64,000 nt of DNA, taken from contig NZ_VULN01000001.1 of NCBI RefSeq assembly GCF_009696675.1, positions 214,409 to 278,408 on the forward strand, read 5' to 3'. The first letter of the stretch is position 1, and every line of letters starts with the position of its first letter. Below the pieces are notes generated by a model that saw only the letters and a program-made list of their open reading frames with translations, searched no databases and had not been told where the DNA came from. The DNA is from Acidaminococcus fermentans. Its GTDB lineage: Bacteria; Bacillota; Negativicutes; Acidaminococcales; Acidaminococcaceae. The translations under genes and the position numbers were made by a program. This document shows, piece by piece, positions 51,761 through 59,931 of the stretch.

Positions 51761-51837
51761 GTGTGACTCACTTTTTCATGATCACAGTGGCTCAATTTTT
51801 GGCAAGCGCGTGGCTTACTTTTTCTTTGACATTCACA
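51761..51837. repeat. IS21-type terminal repeat array, remnant 1
   Basis: Three copies of TGRCTYAMTTTTT at 51764, 51788 and 51811 (spacing 24 and 23 bp), with no transposase next to it. It is a different sequence variant from the arrays further right. Confidence 0.5.
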
Positions 51838-51927
51838 TCAGCGACAACCATTTTAGACAGATTGCTGCACCATGCACATGTGGTGAACACAAAACCGGGA
51901 CACAATAAGGCCCCATCTGCTTTGTCA

Positions 51928-51988
51928 GTGGGAATTTTTGAAAGAGGCATGTACCATTATGTACTATGCCACTTTCAAAAATTCCCAC
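51928..51988. repeat. 61-bp near-perfect palindrome
   Basis: GTGGGAATTTTTGAAAG-A-GGCAT ... ATGCC-A-CTTTCAAAAATTCCCAC around a short AT centre. No T-run follows and no gene end is near. The rest of 51838-52227 holds no gene; a GC-rich stretch at 52060-52170 contains decayed GGGCGTCCCGCC-like repeat pieces. Confidence 0.7.
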
Positions 51989-52227
51989 TTTCGCGCATCT
52001 GGAACCTCCTTGCGCCCCGGGAACGAGTCGGAGGAAAGAAAACTGAAAAATGCCAACCGCCTGCCGGGCGTCCCGCCCCCCCCCGCACCTTTTCTGTCGA
52101 ACACATGCTGTTCTATCGAAAATTCTCCATCCCTGTAGGGTGCCGCCCAACGGGCGTCCCTCCACCAGGCCGCCTAGTGGTCTGTATTCATTCGTTCGGC
52201 AATCACCTGATTCCTAAAAAATAAAAG

Positions 52228-52276
52228 AAAGCCCTTTAAAGATGGAAAATGATATTCCAGCTTTAAAGGGCTTTCC
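52228..52276 (-). terminator. Terminator of the CmdTAC-like operon
   Basis: AAAGCCCTTTAAAG and CTTTAAAGGGCTTTC pair, followed on the minus strand by TTTTATTTTTT, four bases after the SecB-like stop. Confidence 0.85.
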
Positions 52277-52279
52277 TGG

Positions 52280-52663
52280 TTATTTTACCAGATTATTAAT
52301 ATTAATAATTGGTAATATGATCGGTCTGAAATTTGGTTGTGATGTAACCAAGGTAACTTGACTTCTTAAGAATGGAAACATGATGGCAATCGCATTTTTT
52401 AGCATGCTTTCAACTGGAACATTCCCATCTGTCTCAAAATCAGCAGCTAATTTTACTTGCATTTGAGCAATTTCGGGAATATCAATATCACAACTTAATT
52501 CCACTGCCATTTTACTGTCAGATTGGACATTTTTATCCACATGAAATGCAACATTCATTTTAGTAGGTCGAACTGGTTCTTTTCCAGTTGCAGAGAACTT
52601 TATATCCTTGACATGCAAATGCTGCATCTGCAAACTGCTTAGCTGTTTTTCCTGAAAATCCAT
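52280..52663 (-). CDS. SecB-like chaperone of a toxin-antitoxin-chaperone system
   Basis: The 127-residue protein has the SecB fold pattern: LHVKDIKFSATGKEPVRPTK, MAVELSCDIDIPEIAQMQVK and the C-terminal MLKNAIAIMFPFLRSQVTLV followed by QPNFRPIILPIININNL, matching the FP(Y/F)xR and PPL(I)LPPINF regions of SecB. In a Firmicute, where general SecB is usually absent, a solitary SecB next to a toxin gene points to a TAC chaperone. It is third in the operon, 11 bp after the putative antitoxin, and would hold the antitoxin folded until a phage product competes for it. Confidence 0.82.
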   Translation of the reverse strand: MDFQEKQLSSLQMQHLHVKDIKFSATGKEPVRPTKMNVAFHVDKNVQSDSKMAVELSCDIDIPEIAQMQVKLAADFETDGNVPVESMLKNAIAIMFPFLRSQVTLVTSQPNFRPIILPIININNLVK

Positions 52664-52674
52664 ATTGTCTCCTT

Positions 52675-52935
52675 CTATGCGGCCTTTAAAATTTCATCTG
52701 TAGTATCTACTAAAATATCAACAGGCAAATCTGAATCCATCTCATTCCCATCATTTCCGTCAGGATATTCCAAAACTAAAGCAATATCCTTCGTATCAGG
52801 AAAAATGGTATGATCTTTGAAATACTCGTCTGCCTTTTGCCCATCTATCACAGCAGGACCCGGTTCATCTACCCATTCAATGCCCAATTCCAAACAGCAT
52901 TCTTTTAATAATGCGTTAAGATCACTGTTTTTCAT
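52675..52935 (-). CDS. Putative antitoxin of the CmdTAC-like operon
   Basis: This 86-residue, strongly acidic protein (MKNSDLNALLKECCLELGIE, later GNDGNEMDSDLPVDILVDTT) has no DNA-binding motif. I do not recognise it by sequence. Its place between the ADP-ribosyltransferase and the SecB-like gene, with gaps of 12 and 11 bp, matches the antitoxin position in T-A-C operons. The disordered-looking acidic and hydrophobic C-terminus (VDTTDEILKAA) would suit a chaperone-addiction segment. That role is inference from context. Confidence 0.65.
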   Translation of the reverse strand: MKNSDLNALLKECCLELGIEWVDEPGPAVIDGQKADEYFKDHTIFPDTKDIALVLEYPDGNDGNEMDSDLPVDILVDTTDEILKAA

Positions 52936-52947
52936 TTCGACTGCCTC

Positions 52948-53469
52948 CTATCGAAACTTTTTCACTTCCCCAATATTTTTATTACTGCTCACAGCATATT
53001 GTCTTTGTTTCAAACAAACACGAAACCCAAGTTTATTAACCATGATTCTTTTAGGAAAAGAATAGGCCAAAATTTTTATTCCTTTCAATTTCTTGTAGAA
53101 ATTGCATGCTAGGCATCGCAGTTTTACACCGCTATTGTCGCCATTAATAACAGGATGTCCTTCTTCTCCTTTTTCCAAAAATGGAAGAATTGTTCTTTCC
53201 ATTTCAGCCATATTCTCTTCTATATCCAAGTCAAGAAATTCGTCATCATTACAAAAGATATTAGCTTGCAGAAGACACGGTTTTGTTACTTTATTCTTTT
53301 TCTTCGCAGCCTCATTTTCTGCCCACAATTCAGCATCTTCCCGCTTGGCAAAAAAATAGATTCCTGTACCAAGCCATTCAATATCTTTACTGCTTTCTAT
53401 GAATCCCTCTTTTACTATAGCGTCAGCTTTTTGCTGTATTGTTCCATGATAGACTGTTTCTTTGAACAT
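52948..53469 (-). CDS. ADP-ribosyltransferase-like toxin of the CmdTAC-like operon
   Basis: The 173-residue protein starts MFKETVYHGTIQQKADAIVK. YHGT (His 8) and WLGTGIYFFAKREDAELWAE (Tyr 38) are the NAD-binding His and Tyr motifs of PARP/diphtheria-toxin-like transferases, and QRQYAVSS near residue 157 would be the third motif with Gln in place of Glu. As I recall, CmdT of E. coli is an ADP-ribosyltransferase that modifies mRNA upon phage infection. It starts at 53469 after AGGAG and has a good promoter. The target here is unknown; another DUF3990-like transferase is the alternative. Confidence 0.78.
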   Translation of the reverse strand: MFKETVYHGTIQQKADAIVKEGFIESSKDIEWLGTGIYFFAKREDAELWAENEAAKKKNKVTKPCLLQANIFCNDDEFLDLDIEENMAEMERTILPFLEKGEEGHPVINGDNSGVKLRCLACNFYKKLKGIKILAYSFPKRIMVNKLGFRVCLKQRQYAVSSNKNIGEVKKFR

Positions 53470-53517
53470 TGCTGGCTCCTGAAATCATGAAAAATGCTTA
53501 TACTGTTCCATTTAATT

Positions 53518-53546
53518 ATTCTAACAAAGTTCTCTCATTTTGTAAA
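53518..53546 (-). promoter_or_regulatory. Promoter of the CmdTAC-like operon
   Basis: TTTACA (53541-53546), 17-bp spacer, TAGAAT (53518-53523), about 45 bp upstream of the toxin gene. Confidence 0.65.
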
Positions 53547-53700
53547 CTCCGAACAGGTATTCTTGAATCAATTGATAAAGTAAGTTGATATTTTAAAATT
53601 TTCCCTACTAAAAGACCTCTATACAGACTCTCGATAAGCAAATCGGCTCAACGACCCAAATCACCTAGCCACTTATCCACTTAACCACCTAATCACTATT

Positions 53701-53760
53701 ATTAGGGCCCATCTGAAATCGCCATTTTCAGCCCAACCAAGTCGCCACACCATACTTCCC
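53701..53760. repeat. IS21-type terminal repeat array, remnant 2
   Basis: GGGCCCATCTGAAATCGCCA at 53705 and CAGCCCAACCAAG at 53729, exactly 24 bp apart, close to the units at 63472-63560. No transposase gene is beside it. Confidence 0.6.
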
Positions 53761-53815
53761 CCATCCTATATGATCTTGGAAAGCAGCTGCCTGGCCACAT
53801 TCCATTTAAAATGTC

Positions 53816-53900
53816 TCCAGGCAAATTGGCTGTTTTAATCCGACTGAAATTGGTCATTTTAACCCGACTCTACTTGGTCAAATTAACCCGACGCTAGAAC
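53816..53900. repeat. IS21-type terminal repeat array, remnant 3
   Basis: TTGGCTGTTTTAATCCGAC (53826), TTGGTCATTTTAACCCGAC (53850) and TTGGTCAAATTAACCCGAC (53874) repeat every 24 bp. The unit AATCCGACTGAAAT...CATTTT lines up with the GAGCCCAGCTGAAAT...CATTTT unit of the right-hand element. Confidence 0.6.
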
Positions 53901-53987
53901 CCTGGTGAAAATGGGGAATTTCCCATGATGACAATGGGGAAAAGTGGTTGATGAAGAACGCCTTTCTTTTATGCTGAACCTGTAATT

Positions 53988-54118
53988 ATATCTCCGCCCT
54001 TTACAAGGGCGTAAGCAGGGCGCATCCGCTTTAGCGGATAGCGAGGTCGCTTATGCCGTAGCTGGGGTATCCATGCGCCAGCATGGGTGGTGGGTTAGCA
54101 GCCGCAGGCTGCGTTTCC
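53988..54118. repeat. Family A single module with insert, A7
   Basis: One right-hand module with GGTGGGTTAGCAGC and GGCTGCGTTTCC, whose CCGCCCTTTACAAGGGCG hairpin is followed by the ATCCGCTTTAGCGGATAGCG segment also seen inverted in A5. It is the only family A copy in the AT-rich island. With remnants 2 and 3 it fills the 720-bp gap between the CmdTAC-like operon and the first paralogue. Confidence 0.8.
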
Positions 54119-54191
54119 GTTCAAAGGAATCCATTGGTGGGTTCCCTCCATTGTTGTAAGCATGAAAAGCGTCTCCCACTTTCACGCCCCA

Positions 54192-56159
54192 TCAGCACCA
54201 CTCAATAAAATTCTCCTCCGGATGCTTCAAACAGAACTCCTCATTGATTTTTAAGACCGTCACAATAACAATCAATAAAATCATCAGATAATCATTATAT
54301 TGCGTGTTCCTATCTAGGGAATAAGTTCCATGAATATATTTATTTCGTAAATCAGTGCCATCACTGTATTGTGATTTATTCAAAATATAATTTAAAATAT
54401 TTTGTTCCGGAATGCTAAATAAAGTATTCTCATATCTCACATCTTCAGTTGCTATCATATTTTCAATACATTGTTTTCTACGGGGATTTCGGTTATAGTA
54501 ATATGCATTAATTACCCCATATTCATAAAGCTCCCATAAAATGCTGCACTTTATTTTATTCAATTTAATTAACCCATTCGAGGCTATTTCAATAACATTT
54601 TTCTTTTTCAGAAGCTGTAATGCGCCTCGTTGATAATTCTCAAAATCTTGATCAAATACTTGATGTTTCTTTATCAAAGAAACAAAATTTTCTTCATATG
54701 TATATTTTTCATCACTTTGTCCTTTCTTTGCTATTATTGTTAAATCACTTTGATCCGAGAAGAGTTGAACCATAGTATACTTTATTTCAGGGCTATTCGC
54801 ATATAAATATTTATCCTTTAACAAAGAAGATATTGCTTTAATGGGAACAGGATTCGATGACATCTCCATAAGTTCTTGATTAATGGTACCATCCGAAGCA
54901 TAATAATGAAATTCTTTCAATACCCGGTCAAATTGAGTCAATAATTGTATTGAGGAATCAGCATCAGCATCAATGATAGTTGGCACTCCAAATAAGAAAC
55001 CCTCTGCTTGAAACTCATTTTTTAAGTACTCTTTAAAGAACCAGGGTATAACATCTTCCAATCGCACATGGAAGTTTTGTAAAAAATCTCGATAGGCTGC
55101 TAAAGATGAAACCATTGCATTTATTCTCATATGTTGAACAAGGCTCATTTGATATTCTTTTTTCCCTCTAACGCCTATAAATTTTAAAAAGCTTGGTTTA
55201 TCAGTGGCATATTCAGTTAAAATACATCTTCCGTCCAAATCAATCAGCCCAACTAAATATATAAAATTATTAAGAATGGTTGGAAAATCTAAATATTTTT
55301 TCAGCCAACTTTCACTATAAATAATTTTTAAGTTTAGTGGAACTGAATATTCTGTATCTACAGGATTTCGGGTTTTTCCAATGCCTATTGTAATCGAGGT
55401 GTGTATTGCAGAATTTGGATCAAATATCTTTTTTTCGATATCTTCTATCCTTTTTTTTACTTTAAGTCTAATGTGCTCATCTATAGGAAATTCTCCTGAA
55501 TTCGGCGCATTAAAAATAGCCCGCAAATAATTTAAATTAGCTCCAGGATAATCTATATATTTATTCAAGATTGTTTTATAATCATCGCCAGTAAATGTAT
55601 CAGGTATATTTATTGTAGGTTGAGTCGGGGGCTTTTTTTCAATATATTTACGAATTAAGATTTCAGCGCTTTTTTCTGCTGCCAGCATATACTCCCGCAG
55701 GCATTTTCCATAAGATTGCGTGGTGTTCCTATTTTGCAGGATATAATAAATGGTTCGATTTTCACAATCTAAAAGTTGCCTGATAATGCTTTCATCAATA
55801 ATTTTATATTTGTTGCGCTTTTCAAATAATCTCCAAAAATCATCTAAATATCTAATATTAATTGCTTCATAGATTTCCACCATATTTGTATTCGTTATTT
55901 GATTAAAGAAACGAAAGTACTGTTTTTTCAATTTTTCTTGTACTTCTTTTGAATTTTTTATACTCTTAATCTCAACATCCGGGTTTGATAATATTTTTCC
56001 CACATTATATGCTTCTATCGCATCATTAACATTTTTTACAGGTTCATCGAGCGATAGTTTTTGCAATAATTTTTCTGCTCTGGAAACATTCAAACCAAAA
56101 GACCAATCATTTCTATCATATGCTTTAACTCTATCATATTTATTTTCTCTGTCAGCCAT
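54192..56159 (-). CDS. Large island protein with C-terminal HEPN-like motif, paralogue 1
   Basis: The 655-residue protein is not one I recognise. It is AT-rich in codon use, soluble-looking, and predicted mostly helical, with a mid-region of beta-like segments (IHTSITIGIGKTRNPVDTEY). The last 90 residues hold NYILNKSQYSDGTDLRNKYI followed by HGTYS, in which R-x4-H fits the catalytic motif of HEPN RNases, then a hydrophobic helix and LKINEEFCLKHPEENFIEWC. It is a clear paralogue of the next gene, with the same length and near-identical ends. Start ATG at 56159 follows AAGGAG. An RNase effector role is inference. Confidence 0.75.
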   Translation of the reverse strand: MADRENKYDRVKAYDRNDWSFGLNVSRAEKLLQKLSLDEPVKNVNDAIEAYNVGKILSNPDVEIKSIKNSKEVQEKLKKQYFRFFNQITNTNMVEIYEAINIRYLDDFWRLFEKRNKYKIIDESIIRQLLDCENRTIYYILQNRNTTQSYGKCLREYMLAAEKSAEILIRKYIEKKPPTQPTINIPDTFTGDDYKTILNKYIDYPGANLNYLRAIFNAPNSGEFPIDEHIRLKVKKRIEDIEKKIFDPNSAIHTSITIGIGKTRNPVDTEYSVPLNLKIIYSESWLKKYLDFPTILNNFIYLVGLIDLDGRCILTEYATDKPSFLKFIGVRGKKEYQMSLVQHMRINAMVSSLAAYRDFLQNFHVRLEDVIPWFFKEYLKNEFQAEGFLFGVPTIIDADADSSIQLLTQFDRVLKEFHYYASDGTINQELMEMSSNPVPIKAISSLLKDKYLYANSPEIKYTMVQLFSDQSDLTIIAKKGQSDEKYTYEENFVSLIKKHQVFDQDFENYQRGALQLLKKKNVIEIASNGLIKLNKIKCSILWELYEYGVINAYYYNRNPRRKQCIENMIATEDVRYENTLFSIPEQNILNYILNKSQYSDGTDLRNKYIHGTYSLDRNTQYNDYLMILLIVIVTVLKINEEFCLKHPEENFIEWC

Positions 56160-56293
56160 TCCAATACTCCTTCGTATCGCATAAAAAAATATTAATTTAT
56201 TTATAAGCCATTAAAACTGCCTGGAAACTGACTCAGGCTGCCTTTCGAAAGCAATCCCATGTTCCCAATTCCCCTAGTCACCTCCACTTCCCA

Positions 56294-58264
56294 TCAGCAC
56301 CACTCAATAGAATTTTCCTTTGGATACTTCAAACAAAACTCTTCATTAATTTTCAATATGACTGAAACAACAACAAGAAGGACAATCAGATAATCCCACT
56401 CTTGTTTTCTTTCATCTTTGGAATAACTGCCATGGATATATCTGTTTCTTAAATCTAAGCCATCACTATATTTGGATTTATTCAAAATATAGTTAAAGAA
56501 ATCTGCCTCGGGTTCACTAAATAAAGTATCTTTATATTCCAATTCACCATTCTGAAGTAATTCTTCTATATACGCTTTGATCCGAGTATCTTTTTTCAAA
56601 CAATAAAAATTAAGCACCCTATACTCATATAATTGCTTCAAAACCTGGCACTTCATTTCATTTAATGAAATCTTACCATCATCTTCAATTTGAAGAACTC
56701 CTTTATCTTTTAAGACATTAACTATTGCTCTAGGTCTCTGAAAAAAGTCATTGTAATAGATCGGATTCTTTCTGACCAATGAGTAAAAGTTATTTTCATG
56801 AATAAAATTATTACCTTTTGGGGTATCTCTAGCAATAGACGTTAACCCACTGCTTGCAGAAAAAATCCAAAAGAGCATATTCTTCAGATCTTCACTTTTA
56901 ATATATAAATACTTTTTTTCCAAAATAGACGGTATTTGACCTATTGTTATAGGGCTGGAAGATATTTCAAATAATTCCTGGTTTATGAATCCATCGGTAA
57001 CATAAAGGCAATATTTTCTTAATATCTCATCTAGCTCAATAAACATTAATTTTATCAGTTCTAAAATAGATTTTCCTTCGACTGAAACATTGAATGTAAA
57101 ACCAGTTACATTAAATTCATTAGGCAAATAGTTTTCAAAAAACCATACGAAAACATCTATAAGGTTAATGCCTCTTTGTTTCAAAAAATTGTAATACGCT
57201 TGAAGAGATATCAACGACTTCGTAAGACGATGTTGCTGCGAAGGCTCCATTCTATATTCATATTTACCATGTACTCCTATAAAATATGAAAGACTGCCTT
57301 CATCGCATTTTTGCTTAACAAAATCTAATCTTCCCATATAGTCTGTAACTTCAAATACATGAATAAAGTTGTTTAATATAGTAGAAAAATCGGTGAATTT
57401 ATTCAGCCAATTAGAATCATAACCAATTTTCACATCCAAAGGATTATCTAAATCTGTAGCACAAATTGAAGTTAATGGTTTTATTTCAACAGTAATAGAA
57501 GAAATAATCTCCTGATCCTTTTTAAAAATTGTTTTTCCCAATTCTTCCATTCTTTTTTTGCACTTATATTTGAATCGATCTGAAACAGGAAATTCTCGAG
57601 TTGATTTCGCTTTTGAAAGGACGTCCAAATAGTTCCATTTCACTGTTTCTGATTCAATGTACTTTTGTAAAATCAGCTCATATTCATTCGTTTTAAGCGT
57701 ACTAGGTATATAAAATATTGGTTGAAAGGAATCACTTTTCTCTATAAATTTTTTAATCAGTATCTCTGCACTTTTAGGATGCGCAAGCATATACTCTCTT
57801 AACTGTACGTTATATTTTTCAACAATCTTCCTGTTCTGCAAAATATAAAAAAGAGCATTGCCATTTTCCATTGTGAGAATCCGTTCGATTAAATCAGAAG
57901 AAATTCGCTCATATACGCGTCCCTTTTCAAACATCTCCCAAAAATCATCAAAATAAAGACAATTGACCCTGCTATATTCTTCTATTATGTTACTATCATG
58001 GATCTCTTTAAAATACCGAAAGCATGCTGACTTTATTTTTTGTATCCAAGATTCGATATTATCCAAATCGGCAGTTTTGATTTCCGCTCTTTCTATAATT
58101 TTAACGATATTGTATTCTTCAAGTACATCATTGATATTTTTACATATTTTACCATTCGGAAATTGCTTTATATACGCAATAGATTCATCATAATAAATTT
58201 TAAATGCCAAATCAGTCCTGTCATAAGCTTTAATTCTTTCAGATTTCCTTTCCCGTTCATCCAT
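56294..58264 (-). CDS. Large island protein with C-terminal HEPN-like motif, paralogue 2
   Basis: The 656-residue protein parallels its downstream neighbour throughout: IKAYDRTDLAFKIYY against VKAYDRNDWSFGLNV at the start, YFDDFWEMFEKG, LREYMLAHPKSAEILIKKFI, and DLRNRYIHGSYSKDE with the R-x4-H motif near the end. Both finish with a Glu-Trp-Cys. The two genes are 134 bp apart on the same strand. I chose the ATG at 58264 behind AGGAG over a GTG three codons earlier. The paralogues may form a heteromer, or one may be a duplicate with a changed target. The family and function are unknown to me. Confidence 0.75.
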   Translation of the reverse strand: MDERERKSERIKAYDRTDLAFKIYYDESIAYIKQFPNGKICKNINDVLEEYNIVKIIERAEIKTADLDNIESWIQKIKSACFRYFKEIHDSNIIEEYSRVNCLYFDDFWEMFEKGRVYERISSDLIERILTMENGNALFYILQNRKIVEKYNVQLREYMLAHPKSAEILIKKFIEKSDSFQPIFYIPSTLKTNEYELILQKYIESETVKWNYLDVLSKAKSTREFPVSDRFKYKCKKRMEELGKTIFKKDQEIISSITVEIKPLTSICATDLDNPLDVKIGYDSNWLNKFTDFSTILNNFIHVFEVTDYMGRLDFVKQKCDEGSLSYFIGVHGKYEYRMEPSQQHRLTKSLISLQAYYNFLKQRGINLIDVFVWFFENYLPNEFNVTGFTFNVSVEGKSILELIKLMFIELDEILRKYCLYVTDGFINQELFEISSSPITIGQIPSILEKKYLYIKSEDLKNMLFWIFSASSGLTSIARDTPKGNNFIHENNFYSLVRKNPIYYNDFFQRPRAIVNVLKDKGVLQIEDDGKISLNEMKCQVLKQLYEYRVLNFYCLKKDTRIKAYIEELLQNGELEYKDTLFSEPEADFFNYILNKSKYSDGLDLRNRYIHGSYSKDERKQEWDYLIVLLVVVSVILKINEEFCLKYPKENSIEWC

Positions 58265-58274
58265 GTCTATCACT

Positions 58275-58322
58275 CCTATTAGAACCCATCTATTTTGATT
58301 ATTTGGCTACTTTACCCCTTGG
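58275..58322. repeat. IS21-type terminal repeat remnant 4 (weak)
   Basis: AGAACCCATCTATTTTGATT starts like the 24-bp unit, then degenerates. It lies exactly between paralogue 2 and the cut end of the KAP gene. Confidence 0.4.
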
Positions 58323-58763
58323 CTACATCCCTTTTAAAATATCCCCAGGAAAATTATCTTTGTTCTTAAAATTTTTTTCATTAAAATGCTTATATCCTGC
58401 CGTGATACTGCAAATCAAAGAATAAATTGGATCCAGATCACAATCACTTTTCCATGCGTCGTAATAAATGCAGCATTGATTTTTAATTTGCTGATCTTTC
58501 AGTTTGAGGCTATCTTTTATTGCATTTCTTTTTTCATCTATCATATCGAAGTCTGTATTATAAGCATCCAAAACCATTTTTGCCTGTTTCACGAAGAATG
58601 TTTTTCCACTTCCCCAGCTTCCATTTACTGCGATACTATAGGGACCTTCAATACTGTTTAATAACTTTATGAAATACTGCAACTCCTGATTCCGTTCAAA
58701 TATATCTTCTTGCAGCGATTTTAAAATATTCTCATCTGTTGGCATCAATTCCAGTCTCTTCAT
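58323..58763 (-). pseudogene. Truncated KAP-family P-loop NTPase
   Basis: The 146 residues from ATG 58763 (MKRLELMPTDENILKSLQED) are the N-terminus of a KAP NTPase: PYSIAVNGSWGSGKTFFVKQ holds Walker A, and CCIYYDAWKSDCDLDPIYSL is the conserved strand after it. KAP proteins normally run to 450 residues or more with a Walker B far downstream. Here the frame stops after DILKGM, next to IS21-type repeat remnant 4, so most of the NTPase is lost. It is probably inactive. It lies 76 bp after the Abi_C gene on the same strand. Confidence 0.8.
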
Positions 58764-58839
58764 ATTTATTTTCCCTCTCTGAGAAGCTATTATGCGAATG
58801 CGGTAGAAAGCACATCTACTGCTTCCTACCGCTCCCCTA

Positions 58840-59700
58840 TTATCCTTGCTTTTGCTGTTTCCATGTACTCCATATAAATTCACAAAATGTTGCAGAACAG
58901 TCTACAGCAAGACGAGCATGCCTTGCTTCTAACCCTTTAAACCCATCTCCTTTTCCATGACCACTTCCATATACATTTCGAATTTCAGCGATTTTCGTAA
59001 CGATGCCACGCAAATTTCCACAAATTGCTTTTAATTGCGAACTCACAGGACTATTACCATCTATCGTCTTGGGAGTTAATTTTAATAAATCTAAGGTCTT
59101 ATTCGTTAAAATCGATAAGTCCCATTTCTTATCATAGTCTACATGCATTTCAGATAGAATTGTTTTACAGCAAGATTCTATAAGTTCTTTCGATTTTCCT
59201 ATTGCATCCGTAGGATTTGATTGTATTTCACTTATCATCAAATCTATTTCATTCTTTAAATATGCACTGGTAAATAAATTCTTTTTGATTAAATCTGATT
59301 GAGCTATACAGCTTGTTCTTATTTTATTATGCTCTATTAATAACTTTTTACATTTAAAATATAAATTTCTATATCCTTTATTAAATTCTACTCCAAAAGC
59401 ATGAACTCCAGGCACATAATCATCTGCCCCTAACTCTGGGTTATATTCCTGCTCATATTTTTGCTCATAATATTCTAATAAATCCGTTACCAATTTCCAC
59501 TTTTCGTTTTCCTTAACACCTGGATCATACAAGTATTCTCTCAATGATTTGCCTTTTGATAATTTATATTTTGCTTGAATTGCCGTTCCTACACATTTGG
59601 CAGTAAATGTATCAAATCTGGCATTACTAAAATCAAGAACATATCCATCGCGATTAAATAACCCAATAAATAAGTCGAATTTATTTTCATTGTTTGTCAT
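58840..59700 (-). CDS. Abi_C domain abortive-infection family protein
   Basis: The 286-residue protein starts MTNNENKFDLFIGLFNRDGY at 59700, with GAGG seven bases upstream. The C-terminal third has the Abi_C pattern: AIGKSKELIESCCKTILSEM, LKAICGNLRGIVTKIAEIRN and YGSGHGKGDGFKGLEARHAR. The latter region resembles HEPN-type RNase domains. The N-terminal two thirds are unassigned. Abi_C proteins occur in phage-defence loci of many bacteria. It lies 231 bp downstream of gajB and just upstream of the truncated KAP gene, so it could once have worked with the NTPase. Confidence 0.8.
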   Translation of the reverse strand: MTNNENKFDLFIGLFNRDGYVLDFSNARFDTFTAKCVGTAIQAKYKLSKGKSLREYLYDPGVKENEKWKLVTDLLEYYEQKYEQEYNPELGADDYVPGVHAFGVEFNKGYRNLYFKCKKLLIEHNKIRTSCIAQSDLIKKNLFTSAYLKNEIDLMISEIQSNPTDAIGKSKELIESCCKTILSEMHVDYDKKWDLSILTNKTLDLLKLTPKTIDGNSPVSSQLKAICGNLRGIVTKIAEIRNVYGSGHGKGDGFKGLEARHARLAVDCSATFCEFIWSTWKQQKQG

Positions 59701-59711
59701 GATAATCCTCA

Positions 59712-59805
59712 CTTTTAGAACCCTATTAAAGCCTATCTGTTTTAGCCAATTAGAACCAATCTGAAATTGCCATTTTCATTCCAACCAAACAGCCACATCC
59801 TATTT
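59712..59805. repeat. IS21-type terminal repeat array, remnant 5
   Basis: AAGCCTATCTGTTTTAGCCA (59729), GAACCAATCTGAAATTGCCA (59753) and CATTCCAACCAAACAGCCAC (59777) repeat every 24 bp, close in sequence to the array at 63472-63560. It separates gajB from the Abi_C gene. Confidence 0.6.
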
Positions 59806-59931
59806 TTCATTACTCTTGCTTCTTTTAGAACTGAGGGTTTTAGACGCATTCATTTTAAAAAATTTCCTGGAAATTTAAAAATGTCTTTTTAACACTGTCT
59901 CCTATTCTCTTTTCTAAGCTCCTCTTCTTTT

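Noticed and set aside
51673..52224. A 183-codon plus-strand frame across the island edge
   Set aside because: It is made of family B repeat, IS21-type remnant and palindrome sequence, with no ribosome-binding site and composition changing along its length.
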